Assembly (NCBI RefSeq): GCF_003254395.2 | Contig: NC_037638.1 | Span: 8,315,535-8,379,534 of the forward strand | Source: Apis mellifera | Lineage: Eukaryota > Arthropoda > Insecta > Hymenoptera > Apidae | Direction: 5' to 3' | Length of the DNA: 64,000 nt | Shown here: positions 13,998 through 26,466 of the stretch, piece by piece | Position numbering within the stretch: position 1 is the stretch's first letter | Layout of the letters: every line of letters starts with the position of its first letter | Notes under the pieces: model-generated | What the model saw: only the letters and a program-made list of their open reading frames with translations | Database searches by the model: none | What the model was told of the DNA's origin: nothing | Program-made: the position numbers and the translations under genes

Positions 13998-14928
13998 TTA
14001 TTTTACTTTCAAGCAACTTTGCTGTTTCCCTTGGTCGAGATTGCCCATCGTTCTTCCGAATCCCAGGTGACGATCATCGTTCACCGGATCGAGAATGTGA
14101 TGGCCCGCTTCTCGAGCCGCTTCCAGAATGATATCCTCGAAGTTTGTCACGCTGTAGTTGAAGTATCTGATCTTAAGGGGATCGTCCGTCCCGCAATACT
14201 TGTCGCCGTGAATTCGAGCAAGCAGCTCGACGACTTTCTGAAGTAAGGGAGCACTTCCTCGTAGCTCCATCCGGGATTCCCCTCGCTCGCCCAATCGTCG
14301 AAGTCCTTTCGATTACCCAAGATGTATATCATCCCGTTGATGCTCGAATTTCCGCCAACGGCTTTACCTTTCGACCATACGCAACGTTTGTCTCTCATAC
14401 CCAGACAGACACCCTCTTGCTGCTCGAGCTTTCACGTGTAGGAAAAATGATTGAAAAATTAGTCGATACATTCCCTTATTCGAAATAAAAGATATATATT
14501 GGAATATTCACATTATTCGAATCTACAATCTCCTAGAAAGAGAGAGAGTATCGAAGAATGAAAGATCGTTAAAATTATTCAAATCCACTTACCGCATAAC
14601 GATAATTTTGCGGGCCCTTTAAGGTACTGAAGTAGAGACTAGGTGATTCGGTTTCGGGTAAAGGGTATCCTCCTCGTTCGATTAACAGAACGTTCCAATT
14701 CTTCACTTCCGTTAATCTGCGTGCCAAAATAGATCCCGCGCTCCCAGCACCAATGATCACAAAATCGAACTCCATTTTCGAATTTAAAATCTCTTCTTTG
14801 CGATCCCTAGGGTATTCGTTTGTATTGCTTAATCTGCAATGGGATGCGATTAACGTTTGTATCAGCATAGTGAAAACGGAAGTTGATTGCAACGTCGATG
14901 AGCAAGTCCCCCTCATACACGATTCCAT
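13998..14928 (-). pseudogene. Truncated, frameshifted GMC oxidoreductase (locus A)
   Basis: Exon 1 (14593-14928, 112 codons) starts with MESC like its paralogues, has a hydrophobic N-terminal stretch and a FAD-binding Rossmann motif (GAGSAG where the others have GGGSAG or GGGTAG), and ends at a good donor, GCG|GTAAGT. A 164-bp intron leads to an acceptor before CTCGAG at 14428. Exon 2 keeps the first GMC signature (GKAVGGNSSINGMIYILGN), but about 65 codons in, near 14208-14215, 10 bases present in paralogue B are missing. The frame therefore shifts; a paralogous reading resumes in another frame (KYCGTDDPLKIRYFNY...). Similarity to the family stops near 14010 and a stop follows at 13998. The second GMC signature, substrate domain and catalytic His region are absent. 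A spliced non-catalytic transcript is conceivable, but a working oxidoreductase is not. Confidence 0.87.
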
Positions 14929-15314
14929 GTTTCCGTGTGTTTATGTCAAGGGAAATTGATAACCTGAAAACGATAGAAATGTGAGTAAATTTGAATAAAA
15001 AATTGTTGTATCATTTATGTTATTGACCGTTTAAAATTTAATTTTAAATTTTTATGTCTTTTTGAATATTACAGATAAATATTTTAGCAGGAAAAATATT
15101 TACATCTAATTTAAATAAGATTAAAATTTTAATGAGAATGTTTTTATAGAAGATTAATATTAAGGAAATTTAATTTACTTTATTTGACTTATCTCTATAT
15201 AACATTTGTCGTAAATTTTTTTGTTCAGAATTTATTGAAATTGATCTTTATGTGTAATTCTTTCTTCAAAGTGCACATTTAATCGTGTATGATACAACAA
15301 AGTTATATATATGT

Positions 15315-15346
<32 letters not shown>

Positions 15347-16753
15347 TTAAGTTTCTCTCTCCTTTTGTATTAAAATTATATGATATAATGGAATTATTTT
15401 TTTGATTTCACATATAAGTAAAAAAGATCGAAACATTTCCGAATAGGCCAATTTTTGTTTTTGTTTTAATAAATGTTAATAATTATTCAATGAATAACTA
15501 TTCATGATTAAATATTTAATTCTTTTTTCTGAAGATTGAAAATTTATTTTTAAATTTACATTTATCGAACTTTAAATTAAATATTTTTCCAATGTGAAAA
15601 ATACTTAAATATTTTTACGAAATGTGCATAAATATTGTCTTTAAATGTTTATTCATGATTTGCAAAATGCAAAACTTATGCTAAACAGGTATCGCAAAAT
15701 TAGATATCAATTAAAATATGAATTGACATCAATTACGCTAATGTGTATTTAAAAATATTTTGTTACACAAAAATGACGTTTATTCTTCGTTTTATTCTCA
15801 ATATCGCTATGGCATTTATACATATAATTATGATCAATTATACATACATTATACATATATTAATATAATAATAATTAGTTTAATTATTATATTATATTAT
15901 ATCAAAATATATAAATATTTTAACGACAACCTAATTGTCTAATATATATAATTTTATTTAAAATTATTTAGAATTTTATTTGATCTATTCATCGATAAAA
16001 AAATGTTAAAAATATACTAAATAAACATAAATTAAATGCAATGTAACGAAACGATATATCACAAAAGTACATTACAGTTGAATGTAATTTGTTTTAAAAA
16101 TATACATAAATATATATTCTTTCATTCAAATATATTTTTAAATAATATTTAAAAAAAAAATATTTCCATTCAAAAGATTAATTCTTCCTTGTACAAGTTA
16201 TAGAAAGTTTATAATATTTTTGAAAGAAAGTCTGTGAAAATTTTATTATATGTTATTATAGCTGGTATCGAGACGTTTTCAAAACATACTTTTCTTACGA
16301 ATTATTTATATTTTAATTTTATTTTAATTTTTTTTTTTTTAATTGCCAACTCATCTATTTGTCAAACTTTACGCTTTTAGATTTTTGAGCAATATTTTCA
16401 CGAAAATGTTTAATGAATAATGAATCTTTGAATGAAAATAATAATAATAATGAATCAATTTGAATCAATTTAAATAATATAAATGATTAACACAATCTAT
16501 ATATGTATATGTATGTATGCGTATATATGCATAAAAATTATAGATCATTGAATAATATATATTTATTGGAAAAACAAAAACGGTGTAAGAGAGAAAGATC
16601 GGCCGATTTTCATATTATAATTTATTTGAAGATATTATAATTTATATATTATAATTTAATTATAAGAAAATATTAAACATCCACTATATATATATTCCTT
16701 CATTAATTACAGATATTACATATCTATATACATATCCTATATAATACAACCCT
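14929..16753. other. AT-rich spacer between loci A and B
   Basis: No gene is seen. The part next to locus A resembles the corresponding flank of locus B: a TATG-rich tract followed by aagtttctctctcctttt at about 15.35 kb, versus aagcttctccctcctttt at about 19.6 kb. The stretch also holds TATA-type microsatellites (about 15.30-15.34 kb and 16.50-16.53 kb). A TTTATT at 16562-16567 (AATAAA on the minus strand) lies about 190 bp past the stop of B and may be its poly(A) signal. An AG acceptor-like site at 14964-14965 could end a 5' UTR intron of locus A. Confidence 0.5.
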
Positions 16754-19154
16754 TTATACTTGTATGCCCCAATCCTGTTTAATCAAATCCGCTCCCTTCT
16801 CAGCGATCATTATGGTAGGCGCGTTTATATTTGCGCTGGTGATGTTCGGCATGATCGACGCATCGATAACACGTAAATTCGTCACTCCGTGAACCCTCAA
16901 TCTGGCGTCCACAACTGTTCTGGAATCATTTGCTGGCCCCATTCTGTTCGTGCAACACGCGTGAAAATTCGTGCCAGTGGTGTGTCTTATGTTACACTCG
17001 TAATATTCCTCGGTATCTGCGGTCAGGTTGCGACATTGGGGTACATCGTAGGTGTGGAAGTTGGCTTTGTACTTCTGCAAGATCGTCGTGTTCAACAAAC
17101 TCTTCAACGTTGGCACAGCTTTCGCCAATCTCTTCCAATCGTCCGGCACGGTGTAGTAATTCGAGTAAATCTTCACCTGTTCGGCTGGATCGGCGTTACG
17201 TAACTCGATCACCCCGCGACTCAACGGTCTCATCAACGAGGCGTAAGCGATGATCAAGCTTCTCTTCATGATCACGTCTGTCATTATTTGTAAAATTTCA
17301 TCGTTCGCGTTGTAAGAGTGCAACAGAGTCTTTAACCCGTTCTTATCGTAACGTTGGATTTGAGAGAACAATAATTGCACTTCCGGATATATGGATTTAG
17401 GATCGACAGGATTGATGAACGCGACGAGATCGTTGGCGAGGGTGCTTAACGGGCCGGTATTGAATTCCAAATACTCGTAAGCGGAGTCCAATTGATCCTT
17501 CTCGCTGGGGGCGGACGTAACCGACTCGTTCACGAAAGAGTAATACAGGCCGAACCATATCACGTGATCTTGAAGATTCTTCCCGACGGGCAGATCGACC
17601 AGAACGGGTATCCCCAATTTCTTCAAGTGCTCTTTCGGCCCGATGCCCGAGAGCATCAGTAGCTGCGGACTGACCATAGTTCCGGTCGAGAGGATCACTT
17701 CCTTCGTCGCTCTCACCTCCGCCGTTTCGTTGTTGCTCAAAGTGATTTGAACACCGACAGCGCGTTTACCCTCGAACAGAATCTTGTTCGCTCTGGTCGA
17801 CGTTATCACGTACAAATTCTTCCTGTCTCTGACCGGAGTTAGGAAAGCTTTCGAGCAAGTTTGCCGTCTTCCTTCGTCGAGGGTGCCCAACACTCTTCCG
17901 AATCCCAGGTAACGATCACCGTTTACGGCTTTGAGAATCGGGTGGCCCGCTTCTCGAGCCGCCTCCAGAACTACGTCCTCGAAATCCGTCACGGTGTAAT
18001 TGTAGTATCTGACTCTGAGGGGACCGTCCGTCCCGCAATACTTGTCGCCGTTTTCGGCTATGTATTCGGGCGAGCAGCTTATCGACTTTCTAAAGTAAGG
18101 AAGTACTTCTTCGAAGTTCCATCCAGGATTTCCCTGACTCGCCCAACCGTCGAAGTCCCTTCGATTCCCGAAGATGTGTATCATCCCGTTGATCACCGAG
18201 CTTCCTCCAAGCGCTTTACCCCTCGACCATACACATCGTTTGTCTTTGTTACTAAGACAGCTGCTTTCTTGTGGCTCGAGCTTTTAATCAAAAGAAATAC
18301 GAAAAAAAGTTTTTTTTTTTGTTTGAATATGAACGATATATAATGGAATAATTATAGCTCGTAATTTCATTCATAAAAATATTTTATATCGCGTTAAATA
18401 GAACGAAGAGTGAATTCGATATAATTAGGTTAATTAGATTGAAAGAAAACGAGTAACGTGAGAAACAATCATATTAATAAATATAATTTGCATCATAAAT
18501 GATATAGGAATTTTAATTTGAAAATTCGGAAACCTCTATGAGAAGATAGAGAACGTAATATTTTTCTAATCATTATTTTAAGAGATTTCTTAATAAGCAT
18601 TGAAAATTACGAAATTTAATCAATATTGAATATCAAATAATATTTCTTTCTTTAATTTTTTATTTTTCTTAAAAAAAAATTATTTGCGTGTAATTTCTGC
18701 ATAGATGTGGATGAATATTTTTTCCAAATAATCAACGAAAAATTTATATGCAATTTTCCAAGCAAGTTGGACCCTCTCTTTAAAGATAATCGTACGAATT
18801 ATTTCTACATACCGTGTAATAGTAATCTTGCGGTCCGCCCAAGTTATTGTTGTAAAGGCCAGGTGGTATGGTTTCAGGTAAGGGATCCACTCCCCTTTCG
18901 ATTAACAGAACGTTCCAATCCTCCACTTCCGTTAATCTGCGTGCCAAAACAGATCCAGCGCTTCCACCACCAACGATCACAAAATCGAATTCCATTTTCG
19001 AATTTAAAATTTTCTCTTCGTTACTTGTCGGATATTTGTTCGTATTGCTTAATTGACAACGGGATGCGATTAACGTTTGTATCAGCATAGTGAAAATGGA
19101 AGCTGGCGACGATTGCAACGCCGAGGAGCAAGTCCCCCTCGCACACGATTCCAT
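16754..19154 (-). CDS. GMC-family FAD oxidoreductase with altered catalytic loop (gene B)
   Basis: Two exons, 18813-19154 and 16754-18280, join in phase 0 (donor ACG|GTATGT, acceptor AAAAG|CTCGAG) to give about 622 residues, the normal length for insect GMC enzymes. The start at 19154 is the MESC methionine shared by all four loci, with a signal-peptide-like hydrophobic stretch at about residues 17-31. FAD-binding GGGSAG is at 62-67. GMC signature 1 starts at Gly135 (GKALGGSSVINGMIHIFGN) and signature 2 is at 312-328 (ending SPQLLMLSGIG). The catalytic pair, His554 and Asn598, is present. The loop after the His reads HACCTNRMG instead of the HPCGTAMMG of C and D, so conserved Pro and Gly are replaced. 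Seven Asn-X-Ser/Thr sequons fit secretion. By family, it would oxidise an alcohol, sugar or related substrate using FAD; the substrate is unknown. Similar to glucose dehydrogenase-like proteins. Confidence 0.92.
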
Positions 19155-19556
19155 GTTTTCGTGTATTTATTCGACTAGAATTAATTAAGATAAATTTGAA
19201 TGGAAAATTGTTTATGGAAATAAATATAATAACGAGAACAATGGATGAAAATTTTTAAATCTAAATAATTTTATATGTAAGAAAATGTCTAGCATACGAT
19301 ATCCTGTCCCAAAATAATTTTTAAATTTAATTTAATTTTTTAATTTAAAATTTTATATGTTATTATCGGAAATAATATTTTGGTAACAAATTCCAAATGT
19401 CTACGTTAATTTAAAATATTATGAATAAAATAAGATTTTCAAGAATAATTATATCACCTAATACTTTAAATAAATGGTTCCTCCCTGTATTGTATTTTCT
19501 TCAATATTCAAATAACGTTTGACGAATATTACGTGACAAAACTTTATATATACATT

Positions 19557-19587
<31 letters not shown>

Positions 19588-21026
19588 GTACATAAGCTTC
19601 TCCCTCCTTTTATTTTTTACGTGGAATATAACGAAATTATCTCTTAAGCAGATAAGTAAGTATATATCGTCTCCTTCCCCTAATGTAAACGTTTAAGAGA
19701 AACTTTGTTTTTTTTATATTTAAACTTTGTTTTACAATGATAAAAATATTTTACAATATTTTATAATCAAATTGGATTTTAAAGCAAATATTACCATCTT
19801 AAGAATATAATTGCATTCTTATATTTTGAAGTACATTTAGAGTACAAAGTTGTTATATAAACAACTTATTGAATTTATGCCTCTGCTATAAAAAAGACGA
19901 TAAAGAGATTCTTCGAAGAAATTTTTTGATTTTGAGGGATTATAGTACTTAACGAGAGAAGCAAAAGACTAATATTCCATTAAAAATAAATAATGTAATA
20001 AATTTTCATTCTTAACGTTCTTAACGTACAGTATATTACATTGCATAATAGTAATAATAATAATAATTTCTAATCGAAATAAGCAATTGTTTCTTTTTTT
20101 CAGAAATGGAAATTTCTGATAGAGTTATAAATAAAATAAAATAAAAATTTTTTATATAAAGAAAACGTTAATAAATTCTTTAAATTTTTTTAAAGGAATC
20201 TTTTTTGAATTTTTATTAAAAAGTTTAAAGACTTATATTTTTTTAAGGTACTAAAAAAAAATTCAGTTACATAAAATAACATATGATAAATTTTATCGAA
20301 ATTAATATCGAAAATTTCTTAGAAATGATTATATGTAAAGAGTTGTCCTTGAATTAATGCACAATTATTTCTTTATCAAAATCATTATACTAATGATTAT
20401 TTTAAATAGAATAACTGTTGTTTTTTTTCTTTTTTTTTTTTTTTTTGCATAAAAGAATGAAAAATACTTAAAGACTTTCGTTTTTCTCCGTTTATTTTAA
20501 ATAAAATTGTTTTAATTTTCTTTTTACATTACATAATAGATACATTTACATAATAGATACAGATAATAATTCATAAAATTTCATAAATTTTACAAACATG
20601 TTTCTCAAATGAAAATTGATTGAGAATTTCTATTACGTAAGATTATTACGTATTATAACGTATTATAATAATGATAATTAAGTTTTTCCGATATTGATGA
20701 ATTTTATTTTATTCAAATCAATTCAAATCAACATCAAATCATACTAATTATTTTAATTAATCTAGAAACTAGAAAACTTCTGTTCGAATGCTTGTGAAAT
20801 AAGACTCGAATTTTTTGCAAAATGTTGCAAAAAGAAACTTCGGAATGTGGACTCAAGTATTATCATATTATAAAATCCAGGTATAATTGAAAATTGCCAT
20901 TCGTATGAGTCACGATTCCCAAAAATAATTCAACAGTAAATACACATTGTAGCACGGGTCGCATATGATAAAATAATAAAATCGTTTACACGATTTTATC
21001 TTTATGCCCCAATTTCTTCAACATCT
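19155..21026. other. AT-rich spacer between genes B and C
   Basis: No gene is seen. It contains long poly-T/A runs (for example about 20.42-20.45 kb), TA-rich microsatellites at about 19.55-19.59 kb, and a CT-rich tract next to them shared with the flank of locus A. TTTATT at 20703-20713 (AATAAA on the minus strand, twice) lies about 315 bp beyond the stop of C and is a possible poly(A) signal. Confidence 0.5.
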
Positions 21027-23294
21027 TTATATCTTTATGCCCCAATCCTCTTTAATTATATCCGCTCCCTTCTCCCCGATCATTATAGTCGGCGCATTAG
21101 TATTCCCGCTCGTTACTTCCGGCATGATCGACGCATCGATCACTCGCAAATTTTCGACACCGTGCACTTTCAACCTCGAATCCACAACGGCTCTGGAATC
21201 GTTAGCCGGTCCCATCATGGCCGTCCCACACGGATGAAACAACGTGGTGGACAAGTATTTCAGGTTGCATTCCCAATATTCATCGGTACCTGGCTTCGTG
21301 TGCCGACATCCGGGAATGTCGGGATAAAATAATTTCATATTATACTTCTTCAGAACCTTGGTGTTTAAGAGATTCTTAATGACATTCACAGATTTCAACA
21401 ACGTGTTGAAATCTTCCTTCTCGGCGAAGTAATTCGGATAAATCTTGACAGGATCGGCCGGATTCGTGCTACGCAACTCGAGAAAACCTCGGCTCAAAGG
21501 TTTCAATAACGTAGCTGAAGAAAAAATTATTTTCATTTCCTTCACATCGTTTTCTATCTTTTTTATCAGATCATTGTCCACATTGAAGGCACGTAGGTAA
21601 TCTCTTAACTGGCTTAAAAATTGTACCGGCATGAAGATAAATTGAACGTTCGGATACTTGGAATGAGGATCGTTCACGTCCACGAAACCGGTGAATTCGA
21701 CTGGAAGGGTGCGTAACGGGCCAGTATTTTGTTTCAAATACTCGTAAACAGCGTCATCCAACTGATTCTTCTCGTCGAAAGGAGGTGTGATCGATTCGTT
21801 CGTGTACCTCAAGTAAAACGATAACCACGACACGTGATCTTGAAGATTCATCCCGACAGGCAGATCGACGAGAGTGGGTATTCCCATTTTATTCAAATGC
21901 TCTTTCGGCCCGATTCCCGAGAGCATCAGTATCTGTGGGCTGGCTATACTCCCCGCCGACAGAATCACTTCCTTCGTCGCTTTCACTTCAATCGGCTCGT
22001 CGTTGTCCAAAGTGATTCGTACACCGACCGCGCGTTCACCCTCGAACAGAATCTTGTCCACTCTGCTCGACGTCATCACGTACAGATTCTCTCTGTTTTT
22101 CACCGGGGAGAGGAAAGCTTTCGCACAACTTTGCCGTTGCCCATTGTCGATGTTGCCCATCGCTCTTCCAAACCCGATAAAGCGATCACAGTTCACTGGC
22201 TCGAGAATGTCGTATCCCGCCTGCTGCACGGCTTCCGACAATATGTTTATCGCGTCTGTTTCAGTGTAATTGTAATTTCTGATTTTTAAAGGACCGTCTG
22301 TCCCGCAATAATCGGTACCGTATTTGGCTATGAATTCGGGTGAACAGCTCAACGATTTTCTAAAATACGGGAGTACTTGTTCGTAATTCCATCCAGGGTT
22401 TCCTATATTTTCCCAAGTGTCGAAATCTCTTTTGTTGCCAAAGATGTAGAACATGGCGTTGATAACGGAACTTCCACCAAGGGCTTTACCCTTCGACCAT
22501 CTGCATCGTTTGTCGACTTGGCTCAAGCAGGCTTCCTCTTGATTCTCCACCTTTACACAGAAATGATTAATATTAGATAAAGAAAGAAGGAATGGAATGT
22601 TAGGTTTTTTCTTTTTATTTCGTTTTAAAATTTTAATAATCAACGTTGTTGCATTTATTCGTTCCAATTTTGAATCGTTGAAATTATATGTTATAATAAT
22701 ATAACGATTATGATGTAAGTAGGAAAATTTTCGTTCCTAATCATTTTATATTGTAGAAAAATATACACGAAGAAAAATGTTTTCGCGAATACGATACGTG
22801 CGATACGATATGAAGATTCAAGTATAATATTAAACAAATATGTTTAAGGAAAAACGAACAGTCGCAGAATTATTGCGAAAATAATTATGATATTTAACGA
22901 TGATTTGTTTCGATATTAAAATGATATTAAAATGATATAAATTTTACGTTGTAAATCATACGAAGAATAACAAGAAGGCAACAAGTATATTTTTGTTTCA
23001 TAAAAAAATACAAATCTTATAAACAAACAACTATATCAATATATTTATAAAGAGTGATAATTCTCATATCTATAAAAAAAAGAAAAAAGAATAGCAAAGA
23101 AAATTCTGCAAGAAAATAACGATACAAAATATACGTCAAATACGATCTTCTTATCTGCTAATTTTTACACATTTTTTCCTATATCGATCATTCATATTTC
23201 ATATCATTTATGCATAATTTATGAATTGTTACTGAAAAATAATTATTGAAATAAAATTTCTATCGATTTTTTCAAGGATAGAAAAACATACATA

Positions 23295-23345
<51 letters not shown>

Positions 23346-23724
23346 CTTAAATAAATATTAAAATTAGCTTATTTATTTTCACCTTGTAAGCATAATCCTG
23401 TTTCAAACCCAAATTATTGGCGAAGAAACCAGGAATCTCGGTTTCGGGTAAAGGATACCCTCCTCTTTCGACCAACAAAACTTTCCAATCCTCCACTTCC
23501 GTTAATCTGCGAGCCAAAACAGATCCCGCACTTCCACCACCAACGATCACAAAATCGAATTCTATTTTCGAATCTAAAATCTCTTGTTTGCGATTTCTGG
23601 GGTATGTATTCGGATTACTTAATCCATAATAGGATGCCTCCAACGTTTGTAGAAATAAAGTAAAGATGCAAACTGGCGACGAGTGTAGCATCGGCGAACA
23701 ACTTGTCGTCATACACGATTCCAT
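21027..23724 (-). CDS. GMC-family FAD oxidoreductase (gene C)
   Basis: Exons 23383-23724 and 21027-22550 join in phase 0 (donor AAG|GTGAAA, acceptor GTAAAG|GTGGAG) to give about 621 residues. An upstream in-frame ATG at 23754 would add ten residues, but the start chosen is the MESC methionine conserved across the cluster. The N-terminus is signal-peptide-like (about residues 16-30) and FAD-binding GGGSAG is at 62-67. GMC signature 1 (GKALGGSSVINAMFYIFGN) and signature 2 (SAGSIASPQILMLSGIG) are both complete. The catalytic region reads FHPCGTAMMG with His553, and Asn597 lies in GNTNAP; all expected residues are present. Asn-X-Ser/Thr sequons fit a secreted protein. C and D are the closest pair: parts of exon 2 are almost identical in DNA, while the central substrate-facing domain differs clearly. 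The reaction is FAD-dependent oxidation of an unidentified alcohol or sugar; the acceptor (oxygen or a quinone) cannot be told. Confidence 0.94.
23298..23342. repeat. (CT)n microsatellite inside the gene C intron
   Basis: About 22 uninterrupted TC units lie in the 832-bp intron of gene C, only about 40 bp downstream of its 5' splice site. On the transcribed strand this is a GA repeat. A pure repeat of this length is likely to vary between individuals. An effect on splicing is only a guess. Confidence 0.95.
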
Positions 23725-25879
23725 GTTTCCGTGTTTTTTTCTTGATTTATTCACCGGGAATTAATGATTTCTCTGCAACAATATATTTTTTTTTATGAAA
23801 TATAAAATGTATTAATCGATGATATTTAGATGTCAATTCTTATTTTGTTATTTTTGTCTTTCGAATATTTTTTGGAAAATTAAAGTCGAGTTTTATGAAT
23901 TGAGCGATAAAAATAATATAACGCAATTCAAATGATTCTTCTTGAATCATAATTTCAAAAATTATTTGTTATTTGGATTGATTGTTGAATTTTCAAATAA
24001 TACGAGCTATTGTATATGTATTCGTATGCATTCATTTCATATTAATTTTGTAAAAATAATTATAAGCAATATGTAATGAGAATTAATTATATCATTTAAA
24101 AAGAGTTAGAAAATTATATTATTTTTAAAAATTCTGAATATCTTTATATTTCCGTTCTAAATATAATTATGAAGATGAATACTAAGAGTTTATACTTAGT
24201 TTAAATAAAATTAATTTAAAAAAGAAAAAATTGTTAATATTTACCTCATACGTTCATCCGTGTTCTTTGCAATTTCTTCTTGTATTAATTTCTCTCTTCA
24301 AAAGAGAATTATATTATATTAATTGAGCAACTATTTATTGCTTTTATATCTCTAATCCCCTCTCTTTTAAAATTTTTCTTAAGTGATTAAATCTACAAAT
24401 AATGTAAAACAAGTTTTTCTCTTGCTCGAAGCGAGATTTTTTTTGAAGCAAATGAGATAAATTATAAATAAAATAAATTAATACGCACTACGAAATTATT
24501 AATATAATCTAAAGTTAAAATTTAATTTTTGTTTACATAAAATAAGTTTTTCTTTAAAAGATTGAAAGATTGAAATAAACTAGAAATAACGCTGAATTAA
24601 ATAACACAACGAGTTTTCGATTTATATTTTTAGATTTTCAGATTATAGAACGATATTTTTTTTTTTTTTTTGAGCAAGAATAATATTTTTGCTTGATTCA
24701 CTTAATTTTACTATACTTCCCGTTACTTCGAAGTACTTTCATTTCGATTCGAGAACAAGATCAAGAATAGTGTATACTGTATGAGATGTGATAAGCAACT
24801 GACTTATATCGAAACAGTTTTTTTCCATTTTTGTGTATTTCATATTTACTCGAAATATACACATAATTTTAATTTTTTTTCGTAATTATACGATTTTATT
24901 ATATCAATCCTCAAAAAACATCAAAATATAAGAGATAAAAAAAAAGTATCTATCTAAGCAACGGAATTAGTATGTTCCATTTTCAGTTAACGATAAAAAT
25001 TTCAAATAATTTTATTTATTTAATTTAATTTTATTAATTTTAATAATAATCTCTCGATAGTGAATAAATTTTTAAGAGAATATTAAAACGATATAAAGGT
25101 CAAATGATAAAATTTAAACATTGAGAATTTTTGTTAATAAAATAAAAAACTATTTCTTATTTTTAGCTTATTTTTTTCATACCTTGTCGTCCATAGATCA
25201 GTTAACATGTCATCATTTCAGATTATCGGCAATTATTTATGTACTTGATTTCAATATTATACATTTTTATGATAATGAGATTGTCTCTAAAAACTAGAAC
25301 TGGAAATTATTTATTTAAAATACGAAACGGAATAAAAATGATTAATTATAAATAAGTAAGTATTCTCATTTGAAAGAAAAATTTTACCTTCTTTTATATA
25401 TATATAAATAATATTTAACGTATTTTTAAGACACGTATTAAAAGAAAAGAAAAAATTTAGAAGCAGATAAGGATAGTTCGCTATCTTTTTTAGAATTTTT
25501 TAGAAAAATAGTTTAATTAGTGCTGAATTTTCACAAGAGAAGAATACGCAACGTAACATTATCATTGATTAAATTAGACTAAGCAAAGTAGATAGAGAAA
25601 TATTTATAATACGATACTTAATTTTGGCCTCACTTTTGCATAATCTAGCAGAGGAAGTGATAAATAATATTCTTGTGATTACATATTCTTTTTACGAGAA
25701 AAGAGAATTGATTTAAGTAGAAAGGATAGTATATATAATATACATAGTATAAGATAGAAATATTTTTTTTTTATATGGAAAATATTTTTAGAAATCACTT
25801 TTCTTTTTCTTTTTTTGTTTCGATTTTTGTTTAACAGAATTTAATTCAAGAATTTCGATATTATCTAAAATTTTGTTTG

Positions 25880-25885
<6 letters not shown>

Positions 25886-25928
<43 letters not shown>
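25886..25928. repeat. (TA)n microsatellite
   Basis: Forty-three bases of uninterrupted TA dinucleotide in the spacer between C and D. Confidence 0.95.
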
Positions 25929-25931
<3 letters not shown>

Positions 25932-26430
25932 ATAAAAAAAAGATAGAATATTTTTAAAAAAAATTCAAGATCAAATTTCAAGATATAAATATTTACCATA
26001 AAATAAGCTTAGTATAATTTTTATTATTTTGAAGGAATATTATATCCGTTGAACTATATTCGAAAAGTTTCAAAATAAGCCAAATAAAACACCACCTTTA
26101 TATTTATTTATTTATTTATTTATATCATTTAAAATATTAATTCTTATTGCTCATATATCTTGGTCAAAATTTTTTCCAGGTTTTTGAATTCATTTTGAAG
26201 AAACTTACCTTCCGTGAATTGTCATCCCGATAGATTCAAGTCGAACCTCGAAGTGATTTTTTGTTTTAATCATAGAAATTAGGAAAAATCGATCGAAATG
26301 ATATGATATACAATGTTCGTGAAATGATTTGAATTTTTCAATTAAAAGTTGCTTACAAACATTAATATAAGAATATTATAGAATATTATCGTAACTCGAG
26401 CTGATAAAAGCAATGCATAAAATAAAGTTG

Positions 26431-26436
26431 TTTATT
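26431..26436 (-). terminator. Candidate poly(A) signal of gene D
   Basis: TTTATT on the plus strand is AATAAA on the minus strand, about 30 bp past the stop codon of gene D. This implies a very short 3' UTR. It is a single hexamer in AT-rich DNA, so the call is tentative. Confidence 0.4.
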
Positions 26437-26466
26437 TATATAATATTTCGAAATCATCTCAGTTTC

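Larger units (their letters stand above)
23725..26466. other. AT-rich spacer between genes C and D
   Basis: No gene is seen. It contains a pure (TA)n microsatellite at 25886-25928, poly-T runs and a short TTTA repeat near 26.1 kb. An acceptor-like TTGCAG at 23773-23778, about 50 bp before the start of C, might end a 5' UTR intron. Confidence 0.5.

Noticed and set aside
23724..23754. Upstream in-frame ATG adding ten residues to gene C
   Set aside because: The added residues (MNKSRKKHGN) are not shared by the paralogues, whereas MESC is the common start in all four loci and precedes a signal-like stretch.
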